Notes: generated by a model from the sequence alone, not told the origin. Positions 24,403-33,369 are shown, counted from the first letter of the stretch. The stretch is 64,000 nt of DNA from Microbulbifer elongatus (GCF_020524885.1 NZ_JAIVKJ010000002.1:372001-436000), one strand, 5' to 3'. Numbers and translations: made by a program.

Positions 24403-25281
24403 TCAGTGCAGCGTATGCGGCGGCGCGTTGAACAGCTCTTCGATCTTGTCGCGGTCAAAGTGGTAGGTGCGGTTGCAGAACTGGCAGTCCGCGGTGATCT
24501 CGCCGCCCTGCTCCTCCAGCAACTGATATACCTCTTCCGGCCCCATGGCGATCAGCGCACGGGCGCTGCGCTCTGCCGAGCAGCTGCACTTGAAGCGGAT
24601 ATTCGCAGTGCCAAGGCTCGCCGGCTCCATCTGGTGGAACAGGCGCACCAGCAGCTCGTCGTGGGGCAGATTGTGCAGCTCCTCGGCGGTCACCGTAGAG
24701 GCAAGGTGGACCCCGGTCTCCCAGGCGTCTTTGTTCTCCACCTCGGTGGCGGCGTTATTACCGGGCAGTACCTGCAGCATGATGCCGCCCACAGTGTCTG
24801 CGCTGGACTCGATCCAGAAGCGGGTCTGTAATTGTTCAGACTGGGTAAAGTAGTCCTCCAGGCATTCCGCCAGGGTGTCTTTCTCCAGTGGCACTATGCC
24901 CTGGTAGCGCTCGCCCTCCTGCGGATCCACGGTAATCACCAGTGCGCCGCGCTCGCCCACCAGCTCGCGCAGGGTAGCGCCTTCCTTGATCTCCGCGCCC
25001 TCTGCCACGCGTGCCAGTCCGCGCACATCGCTGTGGTGGGTACACTCGGCGACCAGCAGCGGCACATCGCCCTCGCCCCGGGCCTGAAGCATCAGGATGC
25101 CTTCAAACTTGAGCGTGGTGGAGAGCAGGCAGGCGGCGGCGAGGAATTCTCCCAGCAGTTGCTTGACCGGTAGTGGCAGTGGATTGTGCTCCAGCACCTC
25201 TCGGTAGGCATCGGTAAGCGTGACCAGCTGGCCACGAATATCGTGCTTGGAGAAGATGAAGCGTTCCAACTGATCCGACAT
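24403..25281 (-). CDS. hslO: Redox-regulated chaperone Hsp33
   Basis: 292 residues, ATG at 25281. The C-terminal redox switch has the four zinc cysteines as CSC (Cys232, Cys234) and CQFC (Cys266, Cys269), almost the same numbers as E. coli (232, 234, 265, 268). When oxidised and heated, zinc is lost and the protein becomes an ATP-independent holdase. N-terminal motifs include SKHDIRGQLV and the family segment AACLLSTTLKFEGILMLQ. Placed before pckA and after hslR as in enterics, although two extra genes now separate hslO from hslR. Confidence 0.97.
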   Translation of the reverse strand: MSDQLERFIFSKHDIRGQLVTLTDAYREVLEHNPLPLPVKQLLGEFLAAACLLSTTLKFEGILMLQARGEGDVPLLVAECTHHSDVRGLARVAEGAEIKEGATLRELVGERGALVITVDPQEGERYQGIVPLEKDTLAECLEDYFTQSEQLQTRFWIESSADTVGGIMLQVLPGNNAATEVENKDAWETGVHLASTVTAEELHNLPHDELLVRLFHQMEPASLGTANIRFKCSCSAERSARALIAMGPEEVYQLLEEQGGEITADCQFCNRTYHFDRDKIEELFNAPPHTLH

Positions 25282-25413
25282 GAGAGAGTGCCTCGCAGAA
25301 AAATTTGGGGGGCGATTCTAGTGCCTGTCGCGCCCAAATACGATGGCCTTATAGGATAGCGACAGTCGGGGTGGGATGGTCGAGGGCTTCGTTGGGCCCT
25401 CCGGTTGGACCCA

Positions 25414-25866
25414 TTAGCCGCAATACTGGCGTATCTGCGCCTCCAGCTTGCGCGCTTCGACCACACGCTGCCGCTCACTGATGGTGGATTCATTGCCCTG
25501 CTCATCCACAAAGTACACCGGGCCCTTGAGGATACTGAGCTGCTTGCGCGCCTGCGCACAGGCAGCTTGCTGTTGGCGGCGGGCTTTCGACTGCTCGGAC
25601 TGCATGCGCGCGGCGTAGTCACGCTCGAGCTGATCGGCGCGGCGGCTGTCGGGAAAATTCTGCTTGCGGGTGGGGTCGGCGCTGTTGATCGGTTTCAGCT
25701 GCCCTTCCAGCGATTCTGCTTTGGCCTCCACTGGCGGCCGGTCACCAAAGTGCACCTTGCCGTCCGCGTCTACCCAGCGGTACAGCTCGCCTGCGCTGGC
25801 ATTGACTGCCAGCAGGGCGCAGCCCAGAAAGCCGATAGAGCCCAGTGCGATCAGTTGCTTCAACAT
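25414..25866 (-). CDS. DUF4124 domain exported protein (second)
   Basis: 150 residues from the ATG at 25866 (GGGGGAAACAGGG upstream); the longer frame upstream has no signal peptide. Signal peptide MLKQLIALGSIGFLGCALLA..ASA, then DUF4124 (GELYRWVDADGKVHFGDRPP). The C-terminal half is charged with a coiled-coil look (RADQLERDYAARMQSEQSKARRQQQ) and ends in a small Cys-containing segment. It follows the S1C protease by 37 bases, so co-transcription is likely. Function unknown. Confidence 0.82.
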   Translation of the reverse strand: MLKQLIALGSIGFLGCALLAVNASAGELYRWVDADGKVHFGDRPPVEAKAESLEGQLKPINSADPTRKQNFPDSRRADQLERDYAARMQSEQSKARRQQQAACAQARKQLSILKGPVYFVDEQGNESTISERQRVVEARKLEAQIRQYCG

Positions 25867-25903
25867 CCCTGTTTCCCCCAATGAAAACTTTTGTGCTGCG
25901 GGA

Positions 25904-27424
25904 TTACTGCACTTGTCCCAACTCTTCTGGCGCTTCGCGTTCGGCCAGGGTACTGAACAGCCCCTGGGAGTGGCGCTCGGGAATCTGGTATGTCTGCAGG
26001 ATAAACGGCTGTTGTTCACCAGCTGCGGAGGAATCGAGCACCATGCGGTAGCCGGCGCTGTCTTTCAGTTCCACAAAGCCCTGCTGGGATGCTTCCATCA
26101 GCTGTGCAAACTGCTGGAAGTCCTGAATTTTTTCGCCGTTAACCGACTCGATGATCCAGTTTTTCCAGTCGTGATAGCCGAGGTTAACCGGCGCCGGCAA
26201 TACCTTGAGTGCAACAACCAGTTCATGCTGGTCGGGACTGGACCACTGGTTGCGCGCGTAGAGATACTCGATGGGCGCCTTGGAGTGCCAGTTGCTGCCC
26301 CAACGCTTGATCAGGTTCATGTTCAGCGGCACAAATACCACGCCGCCGTAGATGTAATAGCGAGGGCGCTGGTCGAACTTTTCCCCCTGTACCAGTGAGC
26401 GCGAGGGCGGAGTTGCCTCGAGAGTGATTTCCGCATCCAGGATCTCACCCGCGCGGGCGATGCGCACCGGCAGCTTGTCGCCCACGTGGTACTTGTCCAC
26501 CGCATAGTGGTAGTTGGTGCGCTGGTTTTCGCGCCACTCGATGGTGCGGTCCGCGGCGATATCAAAACCGTCAACCTGCAGCAGCACGTCGCCGGGCTCC
26601 AGCACCTGTGCCGCCGGAGAGTCCTCAAATACCCGCACCACCAGCGCGCCTTCTTGATCTTCGGTGAGACCGGCGGCGGCTTTCATCGCCGGGCTCTCCA
26701 GGCTCTGGGTTACCGCGCCAAACTCGGGGAAGCCCTGGTGCACGCCGTCTTTGGCGTCTTCGAGCACGTGGTTGATCACACTGGGCGGCACAAAATAGCC
26801 GAGGTTCTCCGCACCCTTGCTGTGGTTGGTTTGCATGGCGACACCGACGATACGCCCGTCAGAGATCACCGGCCCGCCGCTATTACCGGGGTTGATCGCG
26901 GCATCAATCTGCCCGGCCATCAGGTAGCTCTCGGCGTGTGCGTAGTATTGGTGCTCCACGCGGGACAATACGCCACGGGTAATCGAAAGAGACTTGCCGC
27001 CGATGGGGTAGCCATAAACGGTCACTTCCTCCTGCAGGTCCGGCAGTTCGCCGAGCGCCAGCGGGCGGGTGTCTTCGAAGAAGCTCTCATCGTCGACGGT
27101 CAGCAGGGCCAGGTCGGCGTCGTGGGATACAAATTTGACCCGCGCACGAAACTTCTGTGCGTCGCCGTGGCGCTGTACCTGGATAAAGCTGCCATTGGCG
27201 ATCACATGGGCGTTGGTGAGGATTTGCTGACCTTTGATCACGGCGCCGGAGCCGGACAGTTGCTGGGCATTGAGCAGGGCCCAGGGATTGAAGTAGTCGG
27301 GGGCGGCGGCGGTGGTGTAGATCTTGATGATCGAGCGCTTGAGCTGCTCACGTTCCCGGTTGTCGGCACTGGCGGCCTGGGAGAAACAGAGAATCAGCAG
27401 GCAGAGAGTCAGCAGGTGTTTCAT
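25904..27424 (-). CDS. Periplasmic S1C (DegP-like) serine protease
   Basis: 506 residues from the ATG at 27424, where a signal peptide begins (MKHLLTLCLLILCFSQAASA); the frame upstream lacks one. The trypsin-like domain has His73 (LTNAHVI), Asp104 (DADLALL) and Ser182 (INPGNSGGP). A PDZ domain follows (about 245-335, EDSPAAQVLEPGDVLLQVDGF). The last 150 residues are a second PDZ-like region, as in plant DEG9 and bacterial Do-like proteases without DegP's LA loop. It is likely a periplasmic quality-control protease; natural substrate unknown. Confidence 0.9.
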   Translation of the reverse strand: MKHLLTLCLLILCFSQAASADNREREQLKRSIIKIYTTAAAPDYFNPWALLNAQQLSGSGAVIKGQQILTNAHVIANGSFIQVQRHGDAQKFRARVKFVSHDADLALLTVDDESFFEDTRPLALGELPDLQEEVTVYGYPIGGKSLSITRGVLSRVEHQYYAHAESYLMAGQIDAAINPGNSGGPVISDGRIVGVAMQTNHSKGAENLGYFVPPSVINHVLEDAKDGVHQGFPEFGAVTQSLESPAMKAAAGLTEDQEGALVVRVFEDSPAAQVLEPGDVLLQVDGFDIAADRTIEWRENQRTNYHYAVDKYHVGDKLPVRIARAGEILDAEITLEATPPSRSLVQGEKFDQRPRYYIYGGVVFVPLNMNLIKRWGSNWHSKAPIEYLYARNQWSSPDQHELVVALKVLPAPVNLGYHDWKNWIIESVNGEKIQDFQQFAQLMEASQQGFVELKDSAGYRMVLDSSAAGEQQPFILQTYQIPERHSQGLFSTLAEREAPEELGQVQ

Positions 27425-27523
27425 CGCGGCTTCTTGGTTATTCGTTAGTTTGGGGCAGTTTAGCACTTTGGCGGCTTTGTGCTCTGTGGTTCGAGCGGCT
27501 CTGATTGACCCGCCGTGGCGGCC

Positions 27524-27627
27524 GGGCACCGGGTGGCCCTTTTCAGGACCGCTGTAGACCCATCCCTGGGCGCTGCGGCGGCGACGTCCCTGTCGCCGAC
27601 GCTCCTGAAAAGGGCCACCCGGTACCC
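27524..27627. repeat. Long palindromic intergenic repeat, copy B
   Basis: 27-bp arms (27524-27550 and 27601-27627) pair with two mismatches; core of the arm is ACCGGGTGGCCCTTTTCAGG. An inner stem CGGCGAC / GTCGCCG and the core GACCCATCCCTGGGCGC follow. It is the inverted counterpart of copy C, with about 40 identical bases from the left arm through the core. It lies downstream of hslR and upstream of the S1C protease. Confidence 0.88.
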
Positions 27628-27707
27628 AGCCTTAGCGCTGCAGTTCTTTGCTCCGTAGCTTCGGAGGCTCGAACCGGGTCCGGCTTTTGTGGGGTGGAAA
27701 GATTGAG

Positions 27708-28088
27708 TCAGTCCTGCGATTCCCGCAGGAAGCGATGAATCTGCCGCCGCTGCTTTTTGTTGGGGCGCTCGTGCGAAATGTTCGCATTGTTGGCTTTGCG
27801 ATCGGCCGCAAACTGTTCCCGTTTAGCAATGCTGTCTTCCGTTTCCCGGTACAGCGTCTGCGCAATATCCGCGCCGCGGCGCTGGTCGGAGAGTGCGATT
27901 ACTTCCACCACTTTTTCATCCCAGCCTTGGCGAATGGTCAGCTGGGCGCCGGTTGTGATTTCTTTGCTGGCTTTTACTCGCTGGCCTTCCGCATGCACCT
28001 TGCCGCCCTCGATTGCTTGCTTGGCAATACTGCGGGTTTTGAAGAAGCGTGCGGCCCAGAGCCATTTGTCGATACGTACTTTTTCCAT
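27708..28088 (-). CDS. hslR: Ribosome-associated heat shock protein Hsp15
   Basis: 126 residues from the ATG at 28088. An S4 RNA-binding domain (MEKVRIDKWLWAARFFKTRSIAKQAIEGGKV) is followed by a basic C-terminal tail (RPNKKQRRQIHRF). It binds free 50S subunits that carry nascent chains and helps recycle stalled ribosomes after heat stress. It is bracketed by repeat copies B and C in opposite orientation. The order yrfG-hslR-(two genes)-hslO-pckA is otherwise like E. coli. Confidence 0.95.
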   Translation of the reverse strand: MEKVRIDKWLWAARFFKTRSIAKQAIEGGKVHAEGQRVKASKEITTGAQLTIRQGWDEKVVEVIALSDQRRGADIAQTLYRETEDSIAKREQFAADRKANNANISHERPNKKQRRQIHRFLRESQD

Positions 28089-28171
28089 CAAAACTCTACA
28101 TCAATGATGAATTTGAAAAGACCCGAGGACTGATTCAAGTCGGTTCGAAGTGCATGAGTTGAAGCGAAGGT

Positions 28172-28307
28172 CGGGCGCTGGGTGGCGCTTTTCAGGAGCG
28201 TCGGCGACAGGGCCGAAGGCGCCGCGTTGAAGCGGCTGGGCCACGTCGCCGCCGCAGCGCCCAGGGATGGGTCTACAGCGGTCCTGAAAAGCGCCACCCA
28301 GTGCCCG
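28172..28307. repeat. Long palindromic intergenic repeat, copy C
   Basis: 28-bp arms (28172-28199 and 28280-28307) pair with two mismatches; arm core CTGGGTGGCGCTTTTCAGGA. It is inverted relative to copy B and has about 32 extra bases in the middle (around 28212-28245). Where its arms differ from copy B, both arms changed together. It lies between yrfG and hslR. Confidence 0.88.
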
Positions 28308-28339
28308 GCCGCCACAACTGGGTAAAACGTAAGCCTGGG

Positions 28340-29014
28340 CTACGAGTTGCGGGCCCCCACAATCTCGTCAAAATCAAAAATCGCCGGAAACTCGGTAATC
28401 TCCCGCGCGGGGTTTTTGCTGTCCGGCTGGCGGATACACAGCAGGTGTTCGATACCGTATTCCCGCGCGGCGCCCAGTACATGCAGGTTGTCGTCCACAA
28501 ACAGGGTGCGGGATGGATCGAAAGGCTGGCGTTCCTGTAGTGAGTGCCAGAACAGTGTACTTTCCTTCGCGTGCCCCAGATCGTGGGAAGAAATGATTTC
28601 ATCCAGCCACTGATCGATACCGGTGATCTCCAGCTTGTGGCTCAGGCCATCCGGGTGTGCGTTGGTCACCAGCAGCGCGCGCTTGTCCATCTCGCGCAGG
28701 CTGCGCAGGAAATTGTCTGTATGCGGACGCAGCGCAATGCGATCCTCGATTTCCCGGTAAATCGCCTGCACATCCAGCTTCAGCACATCCGACCAGTAGT
28801 GCAGGCAGTACCAGTCCAGAGTGCCGCGCAACTCGTCAGTCATGCGGATAACCAGCGCCTGCGCCTCCGCCACCGGAATACCGTTGGCCTCCGCATAGCG
28901 CCGCGGCAGGTGCTCCATCCAGAAATGATTGTCGTAATGCAGATCCAGCAGGGTGCCGTCCATATCCAGCAGCACCGTATCGATCCGGCTCCAGTCCAGC
29001 ATAAATCTATCCAC
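28340..29014 (-). CDS. yrfG: GMP/IMP nucleotidase YrfG (HAD family)
   Basis: 224 residues from a GTG at 29014 with GCAGG upstream; the ATG at 29002 is the alternative, but the GTG start fits the E. coli N-terminal length. HAD motif I is DMDGTLLD (nucleophile Asp17), motif II LLVTNAHP, motif III near HAKES, and motif IV FVDDNLHVL. The E. coli enzyme dephosphorylates purine 5'-nucleotides. It heads the hslR-side block and is followed by repeat copy C. Confidence 0.92.
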   Translation of the reverse strand: MDRFMLDWSRIDTVLLDMDGTLLDLHYDNHFWMEHLPRRYAEANGIPVAEAQALVIRMTDELRGTLDWYCLHYWSDVLKLDVQAIYREIEDRIALRPHTDNFLRSLREMDKRALLVTNAHPDGLSHKLEITGIDQWLDEIISSHDLGHAKESTLFWHSLQERQPFDPSRTLFVDDNLHVLGAAREYGIEHLLCIRQPDSKNPAREITEFPAIFDFDEIVGARNS

Positions 29015-29063
29015 TTACCTGCCCCGGGGGCGGCTGTACAAAAAAACGCCGGTCATTATGCCC

Positions 29064-29753
29064 CTAAGCCCAGCGGTCCGCCAAATCTGCGCGGATCAGG
29101 CCGGTCACCAGCAGGGCCTGGGCCCCGTAATAAGTCAGCATGATCCAGGTGCCTGCCATCGGGACCGGATCCACGAAGCGGTTGATGGCAATCAGCGCAT
29201 CGGAAACCATGAATGTCACCGCGCCCGCGAACAGCAATGAGGAGCCACTGCGGTGGGCCGCCGCCGACAGCGCCATAAACACGATTGCGATAATGTAGAA
29301 CACCACCGGCAGCGCCAGCTCACCAGCGCCGGGGAGTACCTGTCGGGCCAGCAACAGCGCCGCCAGTACGATGGCCACCCCGCGGAGTGCGAAGCGTCGG
29401 CTGCCAAACTCCGTTGCGCGCAGGAAGTTGCCCGCGTAGGTCAGCTGGGCCAGCAGGAAGGCGCCCAGGCCAAAGACAAAGTGGTTGTGGAACGGGATGG
29501 CCAGCAGTACATCGCCAGTAGCGGAAAAACCCAGTGCCGTGAATGCCAGGGTGCGACTGACTCCGTTGAGATGCCTGGCCGCGAGCCAAATCAGGGAGAG
29601 GATCGGTACGATCTTAAGTCCGGCCATCCATGAAGCGTCTACTCCCGAGGCATCCAGCGCCATATACAGCGCACTGCCCACCAGAAACAGAGCGCCAGGG
29701 GGGGTAATCATCGAAGTTACCGCAGGCTGAGCGGTCATCGCTGTCTCGGACAT
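29064..29753 (-). CDS. YhhN family membrane protein (lysoplasmalogenase-like)
   Basis: 229 residues from the ATG at 29753, with GGAG 6 bases upstream; the ATG at 29759 abuts the Shine-Dalgarno and is less likely. About eight transmembrane helices. The family motifs are ALGFSATGDVLLAI and FMVSDALIAINRF with conserved acidic residues (Asp in TGD and SDA). Eukaryotic TMEM86 relatives hydrolyse lysoplasmalogen; activity in bacteria varies. Divergent from cysK. Confidence 0.88.
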   Translation of the reverse strand: MSETAMTAQPAVTSMITPPGALFLVGSALYMALDASGVDASWMAGLKIVPILSLIWLAARHLNGVSRTLAFTALGFSATGDVLLAIPFHNHFVFGLGAFLLAQLTYAGNFLRATEFGSRRFALRGVAIVLAALLLARQVLPGAGELALPVVFYIIAIVFMALSAAAHRSGSSLLFAGAVTFMVSDALIAINRFVDPVPMAGTWIMLTYYGAQALLVTGLIRADLADRWA

Positions 29754-29896
29754 GGTCATCTCCAGTTTCTTTCTTTATTTTGTCTTTTTTTATCTTTGCA
29801 AATCTTGCGAGTATTCTTGCGCGAGTATTCGACAAAGCGGCTGGCGGTTCAATCCACTAGTGCGCGATATCACAACATCACCTCACGGAGCGACAG

Positions 29897-30814
29897 ATGA
29901 AGGCCAACAATATTCTCGAAACCATCGGCAACACCCCCCACGTAAAACTGAACAACCTGTTCCGGGATGATATCGAAGTGTGGATGAAGGTAGAGCGCTT
30001 CAATCCCGGCAGCAGTATCAAGGACCGGATTGCTCTGGGCATGATCGAGGATGCGGAAAAAAGTGGCGCACTGAAGCCCGGCGGGGTGATTGTCGAGCCC
30101 ACCTCCGGCAATACCGGTATCGGTCTCGCCATGGTGGCCGCAGTAAAGGGATACCGGTTGATCCTCACCATGCCGGAATCCATGTCTGTCGAGCGCCGCA
30201 AGATTATGAAAGCCCTGGGCGCTGAGTTGGTGCTCACTCCCAAGGAGAACGGTATGCCCGGGGCCATCGCCAAGGCCGAGGAAATCCTCGCTGAACACGA
30301 CAACAGCTGGATGCCGCAGCAGTTTACCAATCCCGCCAACGTCACCGCGCACAAAAATACCACCGCCAGGGAGATTCTTGCCGACTTCCCCGATGGGCTG
30401 GACTACCTGATCACCGGTGTCGGTACCGGCGGCCATATCACCGGCTGCGGTGAGGTGATGAAAGAAACCATGAAAGATCTCAAGGTGTTCGCCGTGGAGC
30501 CGGAGAAATCCCAGGTCATTGCCGGCAAGGAAAAAGGGATGCACCGGTTACAGGGGATCGGCGCCGGCTTTGTGCCGGAAGTGCTGAATAAAGAGATGCT
30601 CGACGGCACCATTCCGGTTAGCGAAGAAGACAGCTTTGAGATGGCGCGTCAGTGCGCGCTGAAGGAAGGCATTTTTGTGGGCATCTCCTCCGGTGCATCC
30701 CTCGCCGCGCTCAAGCAGCGGGAGCAGGAGTTGGCGCCGGGCAGCCGCGTACTGGTGTTCAGCTACGATACCGGCGAACGCTATCTGTCCATCGACGACC
30801 TGTTCAGCGCCTGA
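29897..30814 (+). CDS. cysK: Cysteine synthase A
   Basis: 305 residues. It makes cysteine from O-acetylserine and sulfide. The PLP lysine is Lys42 (NPGSSIKDR), the substrate loop is TSGNTG, and the phosphate-binding loop GTGGHITG. The [12 protein letters not shown] start and the C-terminal [11 protein letters not shown] agree with the CysK branch. GGAG lies 7 bases before the ATG. Followed by cysQ 123 bases later, suggesting a sulfur-assimilation pair. Confidence 0.95.
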   Translation: MKANNILETIGNTPHVKLNNLFRDDIEVWMKVERFNPGSSIKDRIALGMIEDAEKSGALKPGGVIVEPTSGNTGIGLAMVAAVKGYRLILTMPESMSVERRKIMKALGAELVLTPKENGMPGAIAKAEEILAEHDNSWMPQQFTNPANVTAHKNTTAREILADFPDGLDYLITGVGTGGHITGCGEVMKETMKDLKVFAVEPEKSQVIAGKEKGMHRLQGIGAGFVPEVLNKEMLDGTIPVSEEDSFEMARQCALKEGIFVGISSGASLAALKQREQELAPGSRVLVFSYDTGERYLSIDDLFSA

Positions 30815-30842
30815 TCGAACTCTGGGTGGGGGGGTGGCCGCA

Positions 30843-30872
30843 GCGGCAGGATCAAACCACAAATCCTGCCGC
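30843..30872 (+). other. Hairpin after cysK
   Basis: Perfect 10-bp stem GCGGCAGGAT / ATCCTGCCGC with a 10-nt loop. No T-tract follows, so it is not a classical terminator; it may separate or stabilise the cysK and cysQ messages. Confidence 0.5.
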
Positions 30873-30937
30873 GGCCGCGTATAATCTCCCGCTTCAGACA
30901 TATCAGAACACTTCTCAGAGTCACAATAGGGGGAATC

Positions 30938-31774
30938 ATGGACAACGTAGTAAGCAGGGAGCTGCTGGATCAGGTTATCGCCACTTCGGTAGCGGCGGGA
31001 GAGGCGATACTTGAGGTGTATAACGCCAGTGGCGATATTGAAGTCGACACCAAGTCGGACGATTCCCCGGTCACCGCGGCCGATCTCGCGGCCCACAAGA
31101 TTCTCGCCCCGGCACTGGAAAAGCTGCTGGACGGCGTGCCAGTACTGTCCGAAGAGGGCGAAATGCCCTCCTTTGACGAGCGCGGCAAGTGGCAGCGCTA
31201 CTGGATCATCGACCCGCTGGACGGTACCAAGGAGTTTATCCGTCGCAACGGTGAATTCACCGTCAACGTGGCGTTGATCGAAAACGGCGAGCCGGTAATG
31301 GGGGTGGTACATGTGCCGGTGCTGGATATCACCTATGCTGGGGCCAAATCTCTCGGCGCGTTCAAGCGCGATTCCGCCGGTGAGACCCCGATCTCTGTGC
31401 GCGCCATGGCCCCGCGCCTGGACGACAAGCAACCGATTGAAGTGGTAGCCAGCCGCAGCCACGGCGCCGGCGCTGTGGACGCGCTGCTGTCCCGTATCGA
31501 GGGCAGCCTGGGCGAGACTGGTCTCAAGAATATGGGTAGTTCCCTGAAACTGTGTCTGGTTGCCGAGGGGGCTGCCGACCTGTACCCGCGTCTTGCGCCC
31601 ACCTGTGAATGGGATACCGCAGCGGCCCAGGCCGTGGTGGAAGCGGCGGGTGGCGTCGTGGTGGACGACAAGTTTGAGCTGCTGCGCTACAACCAGAAAG
31701 AGGCACTGCTGAACCCGTTCTTTTACGTGATCGGGGATCGCTCATTCGACTGGAAGGCCCTGCTGTTGGGTTAA
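30938..31774 (+). CDS. cysQ: 3'(2'),5'-bisphosphate nucleotidase CysQ
   Basis: 278 residues. It removes the 3'-phosphate of PAP, the by-product of PAPS reduction, so it keeps sulfate assimilation running. Metal ligands of the inositol-monophosphatase fold are seen: SEEGE (Glu72/73) and DPLDGT (Asp92, Asp95), with the late CEWDTAAAQAVVEAAGG. GGGGG precedes the ATG. It follows cysK. Confidence 0.95.
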   Translation: MDNVVSRELLDQVIATSVAAGEAILEVYNASGDIEVDTKSDDSPVTAADLAAHKILAPALEKLLDGVPVLSEEGEMPSFDERGKWQRYWIIDPLDGTKEFIRRNGEFTVNVALIENGEPVMGVVHVPVLDITYAGAKSLGAFKRDSAGETPISVRAMAPRLDDKQPIEVVASRSHGAGAVDALLSRIEGSLGETGLKNMGSSLKLCLVAEGAADLYPRLAPTCEWDTAAAQAVVEAAGGVVVDDKFELLRYNQKEALLNPFFYVIGDRSFDWKALLLG

Positions 31775-31909
31775 TCCGTAGGGTTGGTCCCGGTCTGACC
31801 GGGGCAATTCGCCGAATCTGGTCTAGGCTTAACCTTATATCCCGGTCGTCGTGTGGATTTTGACGACGGCCGGCTCCGTCCATCTACAGGGAATGGGGAG
31901 GTAATGCCT

Positions 31910-32128
31910 ATGACAATTAATCACAGTGGATCCGCTTATCCGCACGTAAATATCAGCGAAATGGAAACCCGCCACCTGCGTCATCGCCTGGAAATCGAGA
32001 TTACCTGGCTTTCCCGGCAGATGCAGGACCTTCAGGGAGCCGATGAGTCTCTCGATATTTCCCTTCTCCAGACCTACCGGGAAATGATTTTTTCCCGCCG
32101 CGCCCTGCTCGGGCGAATTCCCCGCTGA
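31910..32128 (+). CDS. Small hypothetical protein
   Basis: 72 residues from the ATG at 31910, with GGGGAGG 8 bases upstream; the ATG at 31904 would leave only 2 bases. No family is recognised. A charged helical segment (METRHLRHRLEIEITWLSRQ) and a short second helix suggest a small soluble, perhaps oligomeric, protein. Codon use is like the neighbours, and the strong ribosome site supports expression. Confidence 0.6.
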   Translation: MTINHSGSAYPHVNISEMETRHLRHRLEIEITWLSRQMQDLQGADESLDISLLQTYREMIFSRRALLGRIPR

Positions 32129-32365
32129 GAGCGTCTTCCAGGGTATGTCCTCCCTTTTTACGATTAACAAATAGCGCCGAATTTTTCCGGAATGAACACT
32201 CGCGTGAATCTTTTTGTTCCGAATTCTGTGGGAATTTTTTCTGAAAAGTTGCAGTCGTTTCCTCAATCGTCGCTTAAATATTTTACTTGCCGAGAATTTT
32301 GTTCAAGTTCTGGTAATTGGGTCTACGCTTGGTGGGATAAACGCTAACTTAAAAGAGTAAATCCA

Positions 32366-32641
32366 ATGCGTTACCCGGTCGTGGTCCACAATATCGAATT
32401 TGCCGGTTACGGTGCCATAGCGCCGGATCTTCCCCACTGCCATTGTCATGGCGAAACCCTTGAAGCTGCCTTGCAAAAAATGGCTGAAACCATTGTCGAG
32501 CGCCTGGATGAACTGGAAGCTGCCGGCGATCCGCCACCGCAGGCGGGCGAGCTCGACCTGCTACGCAAAAACCCGGCCTTTGCCGGTGGCGTATGGGCAA
32601 TCATCGATATCGAACAAAATGAAATGAGCCCGAAATCCTGA
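32366..32641 (+). CDS. Solitary HicB-like protein
   Basis: 91 residues. The fold signature of HicB antitoxins is present: a beta strand MRYPVVVHNI, a G/D/P-rich turn (APDLPHCHCHGETLEAALQKM) and a helix ending VERLDELEA. The usual C-terminal DNA-binding domain is short or absent, and no HicA toxin gene (short dsRBD-like ORF) is beside it on either strand. It is probably an orphan HicB-type regulator rather than a complete toxin-antitoxin pair. Confidence 0.78.
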   Translation: MRYPVVVHNIEFAGYGAIAPDLPHCHCHGETLEAALQKMAETIVERLDELEAAGDPPPQAGELDLLRKNPAFAGGVWAIIDIEQNEMSPKS

Positions 32642-32746
32642 GCGCTAACATTCACCGACAGCGCGTATCGAGCAGGCAGTGGCACTTTAAAAACGGCATA
32701 AATGCCGGCTAGTAAAACCAATTTTGAAGAACCAAGGATGGTGACA

Positions 32747-33331
32747 ATGAAAGGTCTGGTATTCCTTCTGGCTCTATTCGCATCCAGCGCGACATTGGCC
32801 CAGTGGAACAACCCCATCGATGGCTACTGCAATGGTGAGTATCACATCGTCGGTACCATCGGGCTCGGTGCTGGCGAGCTACAGATCAATGATGATAGGG
32901 ATTTCGCCGGTTACGCCAGTATTGGCGTGACGCCGGATGTGGGCATATGGCAGGTAGAGTTACGCTACACCGGTTTTGACGACGGCAGCGTTTCGGTGGA
33001 TCAGTGGGGCATAGGGGCCAAGGTCGACTTTACCATGACCTGCGATGTGCAGTGCCTCTACTGGATGGTGGGCTGGAACTACGGCGACTTCGATATCGAC
33101 AGCATCGAGAAGCGGGGAATCCTGTACGACATCAATGGCGAAACCGATGACAATTACTGGAACGCCGGTGTCGGTTACCGCTACAAATGGACCCAGGATT
33201 TCGACACATCCATTGAATACAATTACAACGATGTAGATGCGCGCGTCTGGGTTAACGATGGCGTGTCAGATTTACGCCTGAATTTCGGGCATTTGCGCAC
33301 GCTCACGGTTAATTTCAGCTATCGGTTTTAA
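32747..33331 (+). CDS. Small outer-membrane beta-barrel protein
   Basis: 194 residues from the ATG at 32747 (AAGGA 8 bases upstream). Signal peptide MKGLVFLLALFASSATLA. The mature protein has alternating strands (WQVELRYTGFDDGSV, WNAGVGYRYKWTQDF, TSIEYNYNDVDARV) and ends in YRF, the C-terminal Phe recognised by the BAM complex. About 8 strands, OmpW/OmpA-like. Two Cys (CDVQC) are odd for a barrel. Ligand unknown. Confidence 0.78.
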   Translation: MKGLVFLLALFASSATLAQWNNPIDGYCNGEYHIVGTIGLGAGELQINDDRDFAGYASIGVTPDVGIWQVELRYTGFDDGSVSVDQWGIGAKVDFTMTCDVQCLYWMVGWNYGDFDIDSIEKRGILYDINGETDDNYWNAGVGYRYKWTQDFDTSIEYNYNDVDARVWVNDGVSDLRLNFGHLRTLTVNFSYRF

Positions 33332-33335
33332 GCAG

Positions 33336-33369
33336 AAAAAAGCCGGTGGATCCTTGATCCGCACCGGCT
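33336..33369. terminator. Bidirectional terminator between barrel and copper receptor genes
   Basis: AGCCGGTG / CACCGGCT with an inner GATC pair. The A-run on the left gives TTTTTT after the stem on the minus strand, so it ends the OprC-type gene well; on the plus strand it is weaker. Confidence 0.8.

Noticed and set aside
27524-28307. Integron attC sites or a CRISPR array
   Set aside because: Only two copies in inverted orientation, no integrase, no spacer units, and the arms are too long and perfect for attC.
27524-28307. Composite transposon carrying hslR
   Set aside because: No transposase, no target-site duplication at the outer ends, and hslR is in its usual conserved neighbourhood.
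32129-32365. A HicA toxin gene upstream of the HicB-like gene
   Set aside because: No open frame of the right size (about 60 residues with the HicA fold) in this AT-rich gap on either strand.
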